Assembly (NCBI GenBank): GCA_026770615.1
Contig: MU631308.1
Coordinates: 111,085-123,575 of the forward strand
Direction: 5' to 3'
Source: Pavlovales sp. CCMP2436
Lineage: Eukaryota > Haptophyta > Pavlovophyceae > Pavlovales
DNA length: 12,491 nt
The position numbers were made by a program, and so were the translations under genes. Shown here one piece after another: positions 1-7,565 of this stretch; the first letter of the stretch is position 1; the number at the start of each line of letters is the position of its first letter. The notes below the pieces were generated by a model, which was given only the letters and a program-made list of their open reading frames with translations, was not told where the DNA came from and ran no database searches.

Positions 1-105
1 GTTGTGTTAACTCACAGACTTGGTCGACGTTAGGCATCAGTCCTGGCAGCAGGGGTGGAAGAGGTGGAGTTGGCGACGAAAGCGTAGCAGATGCCATAGG
101 CTCTT

Positions 106-148
106 CCCCCCCCCCTAATCACACACAAACACACACACACACACAACA
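106..148. repeat. C10 homopolymer and AC microsatellite
   Basis: Ten C at 106-115 followed by an interrupted (AC)n run at 120-147. Non-coding simple repeat. Confidence 0.95.
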
Positions 149-179
149 CCGCTATTAAGTATAGGAGTGTGAGAAATGA

Positions 180-494
180 AATGTTATTAGTTTCAGAGGA
201 AGATTATTGAGTCGCCCTGTCCGGCCGGCTAGAGACCCTTGTTGGGAATCGTGGCCGGAGGAAGGAGATCCCTTCAATAGTAATTTAAGCAAAGTCAAAC
301 ATTGTTTGTCGACAACAAAGAAGTATTATCTTCTTTAAGACCACTAATTCCTGACCGGATTAGATGTTCCTGACTCAGCGGCCAAAGCCGCGCGAAAGCG
401 ATGAATTAAAAAGCCAACGGCAACGCTATTAATTCGCTAAGAAACTGCGTCTCAGTCTCAAAGTCGCCCTTCTTTTTGCCCGCGACCCCCTGTA
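180..494. mobile_element. Partial copy of the same TA-flanked element family
   Basis: Ends at 494 in CCCGCGACCCCCTGTA, the same end as the element at 7394. Interior blocks recur elsewhere: 195-255 matches 5984-6047 (GTCCGGCCGGCTAGAGACCC) in the same orientation, and 302-430 matches 6163-6292 in inverted orientation (GCGTTGCCGTTGGCTTTT, AATCCGGTCAGGAATTAGT). No left terminus or coding sequence was found. Confidence 0.65.
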
Positions 495-521
495 TACCAA
501 ACTTACAGGTGCGCTCCTGAT

Positions 522-750
522 CCAGGGTTATAGAGGGGGTTGGGTTTACCAGTGAAAGCATGCTTGTCCGACCGACCGATTTTCAAACTCATTTTCTGTA
601 TTCAAATTGGTCCCAGGCGCAATCAGATGAAAATCCTGATTGCGTCTGGGACCATTTTTGAATACAGAAATTTCAACTTGAAAATCGGTCGGTCGGACAA
701 GCATCGAATTTTGGCTCACTGCGTAAACCCAACCCCCTCTATAACCCTGG
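522..750. mobile_element. Foldback MITE-like element, copy 1
   Basis: A 27-bp perfect terminal inverted repeat (522-548 with 724-750). The remaining arms also pair almost throughout, including GTCCGACCGACCGATTTTC and TTCTGTATTCAAA with their complements, leaving only a short centre near 626-633. There is no transposase, so it would be non-autonomous. Comparison with copy 2 suggests the mobile unit may end at the inner TA/GAGGGGG boundary. Open frames over it are chance. Confidence 0.85.
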
Positions 751-756
751 TACATG

Positions 757-817
757 GCGGACTCACGTCGCGTGAACGCCAAGGCACATTTTCTAAGCGT
801 TCACGCGCGAATTCGCC
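757..817. repeat. Imperfect inverted repeat
   Basis: The 11-bp stem CGCGTGAACGC (769-779) pairs with 797-807, and the arms extend outward with mismatches to 757 and 817. It abuts the foldback element and may be its own small hairpin element. Confidence 0.7.
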
Positions 818-929
818 TCAGGCGGGACCATATTTCTGGCAGTTGAGAGGGAGGTTAGATTTGCGGTTGGAAGAGACGCAATACTTGTAGTAGATTTTTT
901 AATAATAGTTCGTTTAACGCCTTCCCACG

Positions 930-1041
930 TGCTGCTCCTGTGTAAATTTCTAGAAATACGTCCGTCCCCCGACAGGTCTCCACATGACCCAAGCGTTGCG
1001 AGAACACTCGGATCAAGGGACCTTAGCAGAGCACACAATTA
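930..1041 (-). repeat. Dispersed repeat family C, inverted copy
   Basis: The reverse complement matches 5501-5610: CCCTTGATCCGAGTGTT, CAACGCTTGGGT, GGAGACCTGTC and TCTAGA-ATTTACAC in the same order. Function unknown; no coding content. Confidence 0.8.
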
Positions 1042-1248
1042 CCAGCCCTCGGGGGCGTAGGGGCATAGCGCCTGTACTCCAACAGCAGTAATAAAAAGAG
1101 CACTATTTTGTTATAGAAATATGAATATGTATACGAATATTAGTAGTATTGATAATAATATTAGTATTAATCTTAACCAAAAAACAGGTGCGTTCCTGGT
1201 CCCGTGCTGCTCTAAGTCTCTGTGCGCTCGTCGAGCTGGCGCTGGCGC

Positions 1249-1540
1249 TATCGGTGCCCCTCGGGCCCCTCGCCTACCGTTACGCCGCAACGTAGTGTTG
1301 CTACTCTCTGCACGTCGTTATGCGCTGCTATGATAACAACGACATATTAAGCTGAAGGTACCTGCGGGCACGGCGGATTCACTCACGAGAGTGACGTCAT
1401 TATGAACAGACGTCGATGAGAGGTCGAACGAGCGGAATCAATTACAAATACCGAGCAGCTAGTAGTCGCAATAGCTAGCGTTATGCCCCACGGCTTCGAG
1501 TCCCTCGCCTACTGATACGCCACGACGTAGCTAGCTATCA
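1249..1540 (+). repeat. Local direct duplication
   Basis: 1249-1308 and 1480-1540 share a diverged GC-rich block (CCCCTCGCCTACCGTTACGCC in the first, TCCCTCGCCTACTGATACGCC in the second, followed by -ACGTAG). The stretch between contains a copy of the TGACGTCA repeat family at 1351-1443. Confidence 0.65.
1351..1443 (+). repeat. TGACGTC-containing repeat family, copy 1
   Basis: GGCGGATTCACTC..GAGTGACGTCATTATG..CGATGAGAGGTC..GAGCGGAATCAATT. The same block recurs at 5353-5460 (minus), 8402-8505 (minus) and 8811-8881 (plus). Confidence 0.85.
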
Positions 1541-2144
1541 CCCGTATCGCCTTTCGCAGCTGGGGGCGCTTACGCACATTGTGTATTTTTATTAAACCTT
1601 AATAAAAATACACGTATTATAATAGGCGTATTAATAAGCCTGCGTAAATTTATTATCGAGACGTTGGCGCAATAAACTGACGTTATTCATATTTATTACT
1701 TTTTTTATTCCTTTAACGCCGTGTAAAGTTACAGTTTTTTAATAAGTAATATTTATAGTTATTGATTTCATCATGCAGTAATTAATAGTTTACTAATTTA
1801 TGAGTCCAATTTATCATGTTCAGTGCCTCCGCTGCTAATGTATACCACTACTACCGGAGATCCATCGGCACGCGCGGTGGCGCTCAAGCCAGCGCAGCCG
1901 ACTAAGGCACGCAGCAGGCAATGGGCAACGCAGCGCTCAGACTAGCACAACATTCAGAACACTCAGCCGACAGCGCAGCATTGATGAATCGATGACGGAA
2001 TTGCGGTCAGCACTCGTCCGAGTTGGCGCGGGGTCTGATCAAGATTGAAGAACTCGCGTAGTCGAACGAGTCGGTAGCCTTAAGTTTTCGCGGTTTGGGA
2101 GTGTGCGTGGCCGGTCAGGACCTACATGCGGCGGCGCTCGGCGT
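1541..2144. other. AT-rich then GC-rich stretch without gene
   Basis: 1560-1830 is strongly AT-rich and contains a perfect 14-bp hairpin with a 5-nt loop (1581-1613, GTGTATTTTTATTA arm). 1850-2100 becomes GC-rich. It is the 3' flank of the zinc-finger gene. No coding frame, clear polyadenylation signal or repeat copy was recognised. Confidence 0.6.
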
Positions 2145-4745
2145 CTACTTGCGCCGGATCTCGAAGCGGCGTGTCACTTTGTTGAGATGCATCTTGAACT
2201 TGGTGGAGGTGGTGAGGCGCAGCTCCTCAGCGTGGCGGTTCATGATGTGCCTCTGTACAGCGCGCCGTCGGGGGAGGGGGGGGGTTGAGAGCAGGGACGT
2301 CTGACGCGCGAGTCCATCAGGCGGTGAGCGAGGCACACCGCGCTCACCTTCATATTCGAATGCTTATGCTCCTCCATCGTCTGCTCGCAGCATGGGCAGC
2401 GGGGGAGCGCGTCGACGATGCGCTTGGCCTGGTCACTATCGATGCGCTGCCGCTTGGAGAGGCCGGCCACCGCCATCGCGTGTGAGGACTTCGTCAGGCC
2501 AGCGTACTGACGGTTCTCCCAGTCGAGGCGCAGCGCAGTGCCGGCGGGGGCGCGGCACGGCATCGACTCCAGCCAGTCGAGGCGCCGCTTGTTGCCGGCG
2601 GGTGCGCGCTGCGGCAGTGACTCCTCCCAGTCGAGGCGCCGCTTGTTGCTGGCGGGTGCGAGGTTGGGCAGTGACTCCTCCCAGTCGAGGCGCCGCTTGT
2701 TGCTGGCGGGTGCGAGGTTGGGCAGTGACTCCTCCCAGTCGAGGCGCCGCTTGTTGCCGGCGGGTGCGCGCTGCGGGCAGCGCAGCATGGCGACGGACCC
2801 CGCGGGGGCAGTCGATGGGTTGGCCTTCTCCCAGGCGATGCGCTCAGGGTCCTCCTCGCCCAGGCGCTGCGGGCAGCGCAGCATGGCGACGGACCCCGCG
2901 GGGGTAGTCGAGGGATTGGCCTTCTCCCAGGCGATGCGCCCAGGGTACTCCTCGCCCTGGCGCTGCAGGCAGCGCAGCATGGCGACGGACCCCGCGGGGC
3001 AGTCGAGGGGTTGCCCTTCTCCCAGTCGAGGCGCCGCTCGCTGCCGGCGGGCTGGAGCTGCGGCAGTGACTCCTCCCAGTCGAGGCGCCGCTTGCTGCCG
3101 GCGAGCGCGCGCTGCGGCAGTGACTTGAGGAAGGCGATGCGCCCAGGGTCCTCCTCGCCCTGGCACTGCGGGAGGTTGAGGGTGCGGGCGTGGCGCCACG
3201 AATGGGCCTCGGACGCGCGCACGACGTCCATCGACAGTGCGCGCTGTAAGAGTGCCTCGTTTCGCCCGCCACAGTAGGCGACGAGCGCAGACTGGTTGTC
3301 AGGCAGCGCGGCGATGCCGGAGAGCTCGCGGAGGAAGTTGGTCCGGGCCAAGAAATGATTCAAGACCAGAGCCCTCTCGTCGGTCCGTTGGAATGGACCA
3401 AAGATGCAGGCACCGCTCGACGGCGAGCTCACAAGCAGCGCCAGCGGGCCGTCATGCCTGAACCGCACGGCGTAAAGCCTCCAGAGTGTCGAGTTGGAGA
3501 GGGGGGAGAGGCAGTCAGATGCGCGATCAGCATCACGCGCGTGCGAGAAGAAATGCCAGCATCGCGTGCATGGGCGGGTGAGCTTATGGCTAGAGAGACT
3601 GCACTGCGCACCCGTTCACGCGGTTTAGGAACGGGTTCGCGTCGTGCGGGTGCGCGAAAGCAGCGGAGGTCGAGCAGGCGTCGAGGCGCGACATCCACGA
3701 CACGCGCTGCAGGAGCAGCTCCGTCTCGTCCTTGCCCTCGACGCAGAACACGACAAACCCTGCGTCGACCGCGTGCCTCAGGACCTTCATGCTTTGGTCC
3801 GCGAGCACGCGCGAGAGGACAGCAGTCGGAGGCGTGTAGCACTGCTGGCTGCCATCGCCCTTCTTGAACGCGCCCGCTGCGTCGTTGCCGGGCAAGAAGT
3901 CGATGATCACGGCGAAGATCTTGTGCGCCGCGCCATTGCCAAGCGCCTCCATAGGGCCGTTGACAACGGCGTCGCGAGCAGCGTACTGGTTGACGAGGCC
4001 AGTGCAGCATGTCTCGTACTTGCCGTTCTTGTGGTGCTTGACGTACGCTGCCAGCTCGGGGGAAGGACCGATCTCGTGGAACAACTCGGCGGCGGTCCCC
4101 GTCTCCGCCTCATGGGGAATTAAGGTTGGGTTGCCCTGCATGCGAGGCAAGGGCGGGGCACGGGGGTAGAGAGTCAGCGTCATATGTAGCACAGAAGCGC
4201 CAGCCCCTCTCGATCCGGCGACAAAAGCGGGGGCAAAGTGTGGGCGAAGGTGAATCACGCATCGACTCACGATGATCGGCCACGAGGTGAGCTGCATCAT
4301 CTTGCTGAGGCAGTCCATAGCGCGGCTCACGTAGGCTTCGTGCTCTACGCGGGTTGGGTTGCCCGCCGTCAACAGCTTGAGCAGCTCACGCTGAAAACGC
4401 GCGGCCGACTCCGGGTCGGCCGCCACTCCGCCACCAGCGAGGCCGGACGTCGCCAAGCCAGCGATGAAGTCGTGGAGAACGTACTTCCCGATGTTCATGA
4501 AGGCCGACAGGCGCTCGAAGATCGAAAAGTCGGGTTCTTGAGCAGGCGGTCGAGCTCTTCGCGTGTTCCTGCGGGAACGGTCGGGAAGGGGAGATGAAGC
4601 GCGTGGGCGGTGCACGCCTGGGCGGCAGCCGTGCGCACCGGGCATGTCGCGCGAGGAAGCCAGGCCTTCGCGGAGTCGAGTAAAACTGGTCGCCTCGAAA
4701 CTTTGGACGGCTATGGGTGTAGGAAAATGTCATGGTTCTGCTCAT
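2145..4745 (-). CDS. Five-exon gene: uncharacterised protein with tandem RLDWEE repeats and a C-terminal C2H2 zinc finger
   Basis: I do not recognise the family. The model is exons 4745-4639, 4568-4271, 4135-3612, 3457-2348 and 2252-2145, stop TAG at 2147-2145. All introns are GT-AG and exon phases agree at every junction, giving about 715 residues if one missing base near 2996-2999 is allowed for. Residues 1-135 (exons 1-2) and 136-310 (exon 3) look globular with no known motif. Residues about 415-625 are ten tandem repeats. KRQR at about 645-648 could be a nuclear signal. Residues 664-687 form C-x2-C-x14-H-x4-H, a C2H2-type finger, followed by a basic tail ending FEIRRK. GC-rich third codon positions support the frame. 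The finger suggests nucleic-acid binding, which is inference. Without the missing base, translation stops at 2494 and loses the finger. The first exon is uncertain: another reading frame across 4733-4535 has better codon use but needs a second one-base correction and an unseen 5' exon. Confidence 0.72.
2253..2347 (-). other. Intron 4 of the zinc-finger gene, splitting the zinc finger
   Basis: Donor ATGAAG/GTGAGC is near-perfect. The acceptor CTGTACAG/AGG follows a C-rich pyrimidine tract (minus strand, about 2290-2268). Both are phase 0; 95 nt. Because 95 is not a multiple of three, splicing changes frame and joins HSNMK to RHIMNRH. That restores the helix and both histidines of a C2H2 finger whose cysteines (CPCC) are on exon 4. 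The unspliced frame ends in a proline-rich tail and a stop at 2240. Confidence 0.8.
2490..3170 (-). repeat. Coding tandem repeat array, ten units of 54 or 96 bp
   Basis: The unit core on the plus strand (cagtcgaggcg or caggcgatgcg) begins at 2520, 2574, 2628, 2682, 2736, 2832, 2928, 3023, 3077 and 3131. Spacings are 54, 54, 54, 54, 96, 96, 95, 54 and 54. Each encodes a core like RRLDWEESLP or RIAWEKANP; the 96-bp unit adds a 14-residue segment around AMLRCPQR. The first copy has F in place of W, and the last copy (LRLDWENRQY) has lost the final proline. Spacings in multiples of three with mostly conservative changes indicate the array is translated. The one 95-bp spacing marks a lost base. 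Confidence 0.92.
3458..3611 (-). other. Intron 3 of the zinc-finger gene
   Basis: Donor AACGG/GTGCGC and acceptor GTTCAG/G, both phase 2; 154 nt. A possible branch-point CTGAC and the pyrimidine tract CTGCCTCTCCCCCCTCTCC lie upstream of the acceptor. The intron is required because the upstream frame meets TAG just after the donor (minus strand, about 3592-3590). Splicing gives NRVNG joined to HDGPLALLVSS. Confidence 0.68.
4136..4270 (-). other. Intron 2 of the zinc-finger gene (135 nt, in frame)
   Basis: Donor ATC/GTGAGT, acceptor CGCATGCAG/GGC, phase 0. The length is 45 codons exactly and there is no stop inside, so retention would add 45 residues without breaking the frame. Splicing gives SWPII joined to GNPTLIPHE. 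The strong donor consensus and the low-complexity look of the intervening translation favour an intron over coding sequence. Confidence 0.62.
4569..4638 (-). other. Intron 1 of the zinc-finger gene
   Basis: Donor CCCG/GTGCGC, acceptor CCGCAG/G after a strong pyrimidine tract (minus strand, 4604-4572); 70 nt. It joins the ATG-containing frame from 4745 to exon 2 in phase 2. The same junction also joins another frame (phase 1) that gives the more protein-like reading LREGLASSRDMPG then TREELDRLLKNP. That frame is lost at 4534-4532, where CCC may have been CCCC. A third possible acceptor is AAG at 4539-4537, which keeps the phase-1 upstream frame open without any base change. Confidence 0.6.
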
Positions 4746-5152
4746 GCGAATAGCGACACCCTCAAGTTTTATTGAATGGAAAAGTTACTGTACAATGACG
4801 AACCCGGAATTAATATACTCCCTTGTGAATTAATACACACACTCACACACACACATACTCCTCGACGCCCACGCCGGCCCAGTCGCCTGGGACCTCGGGC
4901 ACATTTGGCTATGACAAACGCCCACCGAAATTACAAAACGAATGCTCACATAAATAAAATAATATATAAATGCTTACACTTGGGCCACTTCGGGAGCTAT
5001 TATGGGGAACTGAAATTATTAAATTTTCGGCGTGATAATTCATTGAGATGTAATATTATTAAAATGCGATGCCCCGACAATTTTGCGACATCTTTAATAA
5101 TTACGTACATCACGTTTTAGGTAACAATTTTCTGAGTTGTCTGGCATTCTTA
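4746..5152. other. Upstream flank of the zinc-finger gene
   Basis: AT-rich sequence with an (AC)n microsatellite at about 4831-4856. I saw no convincing promoter element or upstream exon. If the alternative first-exon reading is right, the true 5' exon would lie here or further away. Confidence 0.5.
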
Positions 5153-5263
5153 GATGACGACAAGGGGATGATGACGCTATCCGTGTGCTCAGGGACGGTC
5201 ATAGGCTAACAGTGTGTTGTTGCTGCACCACTGAGAGTCTGGGAGACCGTATACGGGCCGGAC
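5153..5263 (+). repeat. Dispersed repeat, close pair with 11888-11998
   Basis: Both are 111 bp and differ at roughly a dozen positions by eye. Shared blocks include GGGGATGATGACGCTAT, GGCTAACAGTG and TTGTTGCTGCACCACTG. Related at its ends to family C. Confidence 0.88.
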
Positions 5264-5352
5264 CTTTTTTTAGAAGTTAACACACTTGTGTGGCTTGACA
5301 GTGGCTGCACACGCCTATGTATATAACCTACTCTTTCTGATAATGGTGTATA

Positions 5353-5460
5353 TAATTGATTCCGCTCGAGTCCTCCTCTCATCATCGTTGTGCCATAACG
5401 AAGTCACTTTTGCAAGTGAGTTCGCCGGTCTAGCAGGTCTTCAGCTAGCTGCGCCTAAGC
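5353..5460 (-). repeat. TGACGTC-containing repeat family, copy 2
   Basis: The reverse complement shows CTCGAGCGGAATCAATT, the GATGAGAG block, CAAAAGTGACTTCGTTATG and the GCGCAGCTAGCTGAAGA flank seen in the 8402-8505 copy. Confidence 0.82.
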
Positions 5461-5500
5461 TGCCTGATCACCTTTGAAAAAAAGGTACATCGTTAATGTG

Positions 5501-5610
5501 AGACGGTATCCGTGTGCTCTGCAAAATTCCCTTGATCCGAGTGTTTTCTCAACGCTTGGGTCCGGTGGAGACCTGTCACGGGATGAACGTACTTCTAGAT
5601 ATTTACACGC
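5501..5610 (+). repeat. Dispersed repeat family C, direct copy
   Basis: Matches 930-1041 in inverted orientation over the whole length. Its start (GACGGTATCCGTGTGCTC) and end (GGAGACC ... GATATTTACAC) also resemble the copies at 5153-5263 and 11888-12020, suggesting one larger family. Confidence 0.78.
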
Positions 5611-5639
5611 AAGAGGTCCTTTTTTCAGTGTTCCATAAT

Positions 5640-6300
5640 AGGAGCTCAAGTCAGGCGGCAGGGTGAGTCAATAATCCTCCATTTATCTAAAGCAGTTTAG
5701 CGAGCACCTACAGGTGGTCGCGGGCAATATGAAACCGTCACGTTAAGGAAGTGAGCCTCATTTTATGTGCCCTTCAATCGTAATTTAAGCAATATGTACT
5801 AATGGTCTGTAAACAATTTGCTACGAAACTGAACCTCGGCCTCAAATTCGCCTTATTGCCCGCGACCTCCTGTATTATGGGTGTCAGTCAAACCGTAGCC
5901 CAGGCGTATCACATTTTAATTAGTTAATTAATTAATCATTCGAATATTGTTTTTGTAAATGCCTAAAGAATTTTTATTCAGTAAGAGGAGGATTACTGAG
6001 TCGCTCTGTCCGGCCGGCTAGAGACCCCTTGTTGTGAATCGTGGCCAAGGGAATGGCCAGGGGAATAAGATAACAGCCGCCCCCGTGAAAAGGGGCACGT
6101 TCGGCGAGCTGCGTCCACAGCGCACGTCCTTCTTGTTTTATAACTATTCTAGAGTATACATGCGATAGCGTTGCCGTTGGCTTTTATTTGTTTATTTCGC
6201 ACGGCTCTGACCGCCGAGTCTAGACCAGTTAATAATCCGGTCAGGAATTAGTAGTCTTATACAAAAATTTTATTTCTTGTCGACAAATCACATTCCAGCT
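5640..6300. mobile_element. Rearranged fragments of the TA-flanked element family
   Basis: A right end occurs at 5874 (TTGCCCGCGACCTCCTGTA) preceded by blocks matching 271-494. 5984-6047 and 6163-6292 match other parts of the 180-494 copy, one direct and one inverted. This order is not a single intact element; it looks like nested or scrambled insertions. GGCGGCAGGGTGAGTCAATA recurs at 5652-5671 and 6440-6459. Confidence 0.6.
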
Positions 6301-6472
6301 GGCAACTCACAAATCTGTGATCACTCACACCAGTGGTATATAGGTATACCATTGAAATGACGTGCGCTCATGCGCAGCTCGCCCAGCCGCCTCGTTCTGA
6401 TAAGGAGGGCGGTAATCGCCTACCCTTGGTCTAGTCCTAGGCGGCAGGGTGAGTCAATAATCCTCGACTTAT

Positions 6473-6637
6473 CTTCGGTTGGGGTTTACGCAATGAGCCA
6501 ATATTCATTTTCTGTAAGCAAATATGGCCCCAGGCGCAATCTGATTGCACCTAGGACCATATTTGAATACAAAAATCATATTGTTATTTGGTCGGTCGGA
6601 CCAACTATGTTTTTACTGCAAAAATCCAACCCCCTCT
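6473..6637. mobile_element. Foldback MITE-like element, copy 2 (diverged)
   Basis: Shares with copy 1 the GGTTGGGGTTTACGCA end, the TTCTGTA.CAAAT block, the centre CCCCAGGCGCAATC facing GATTGCACCTAGGACC, GGTCGGTCGGACCAA and the CCAACCCCCTCTA end. The arms still pair but carry more mismatches and are shorter. Its left end is placed only approximately. Confidence 0.78.
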
Positions 6638-6715
6638 ACTAATTTGCTAATCCTAGTTAGGCTAGACTCCAGGCATCTCAATAAGAGATACAATGGGGTT
6701 GTTCAAGGCGTCGGG
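6638..6715 (+). repeat. Dispersed repeat, pair with 12059-12133
   Basis: Shares ACTAATTTG.TAATC, AGACTCCAGG.ATCTCA and AGAGATAC..TG...TTGTTCA with 12059-12133. It begins exactly where the second foldback element ends, so the element may have inserted at its edge. Confidence 0.78.
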
Positions 6716-7220
6716 CGACTCAGCCTAAAGCGTGAGTCGGCCGCGCAACTGCCGACTTAAGAATGACGTGCCTTTATGCGCAAGGAGTAAGGGAGCTAAG
6801 CTCCCAGTTCAGAACCGTAAATATGTATGTTGCATCCAACGATTTCAACATGCTTCACAGTATCACCACAATGTGGCGGCGCTAAGTAGAAAACGCCTTC
6901 GAGGGAGGGAACTTTAATTGTGCGAGCAAATCACGATTGAGAAAACCAATTCAACTTACAGTAATTAAAATTGACTAATTTCAATTGATTGCTTCGCGTC
7001 GATGGGTCCGGTTCCGTCGAATCGAAATTACAGACGCAAAGAATCCAACCCGGACCGATAGAGGAAGCCACTGACTGCTGCCGCGCTGCAGAGCGCTCTG
7101 GCGGGCCTTCGCCTGTCCGATAAAGACCCGGAATTGATTTTTGTATTCCTTCGCAATCTATTCCTCGGGCCGCGTTCTGGCTTCCCCCTCCCAGCCGCCC
7201 ATTTTGCCAGACGTTTACGT
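6716..7220. other. Unassigned intergenic sequence
   Basis: Contains TGACGTGC..TATGCGCA (6764-6780), which resembles TGACGTGCGCTCATGCGCAG at 6359-6378 and a third match at 7709-7738. CCTGTCCGATAAAGACCCGG at 7112-7131 is the reverse complement of 9843-9862. A small AT palindrome lies at about 6964-6987. No coding frame seen. Confidence 0.5.
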
Positions 7221-7394
7221 TACAGGGGATCGCGGACAATAAGAAGGGCGAATTTTGAGATTGAGGCTGAGCTTCTCAGCAATAAATTACATGCAATTAA
7301 TGCTTAAAATTGCTTAAAGTACATGCAAACAATGTAAAACAACGAGGCTTGGCTTTTTAACACTATGGCTTCTTATTGCCCGCGATCCCCTGTA
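7221..7394. mobile_element. Tc1/mariner-type MITE with 26-bp inverted repeats
   Basis: Ends 7221-7246 and 7369-7394 are reverse complements with one mismatch. The outermost bases on both sides are TA followed or preceded by CAGGGG/CCCCTG, which fits a TA target duplication as in Tc1/mariner elements. At 174 bp it has no coding capacity. The left interior (GGGCGAATTTTGAGATTGAG) matches other partial copies in this window. Confidence 0.8.
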
Positions 7395-7565
7395 GAGCTC
7401 CCCTCCGCCATCTTGATTTCGTAATTAGTTATAGCCGTTTAATAACTAAATACCGGGTCTCAATCGGAAAGGGCCCTCGCATTCCACTCGCCAAAAAGTC
7501 CTAATATGATCTAGACAGGATCTCCGACCGACAATAAGACCATAAAATTAAGATCCAACCTGCAA
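7395..7565. other. Unassigned intergenic sequence
   Basis: ACCGGGTCTCAATCGGAAAG at 7452-7471 belongs to the same short motif family as 9843-9862. Otherwise nothing recognised. Confidence 0.45.

Noticed and set aside
540..890. Overlapping open frames over the foldback element
   Set aside because: They read both arms of an inverted repeat and have no independent support.
1581..1613. Hairpin resembling a bacterial terminator
   Set aside because: The stem is A/T only apart from its ends, has no following T run, and the window is eukaryotic.
2538..3128. Long plus-strand open frame (196 residues) over the repeat array
   Set aside because: It is the antisense shadow of the minus-strand repeats. 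The minus frame is supported by splice sites, the zinc finger and codon use.
2520..3170. Regular repeats resembling a CRISPR array
   Set aside because: Units are contiguous, without unique spacers, and are translated in multiples of three.
3355..4123. Plus-strand frames at 3355-3867 and 3644-4123
   Set aside because: Arg/Ala-rich shadows of exons 3 and 4; no independent protein-like features.
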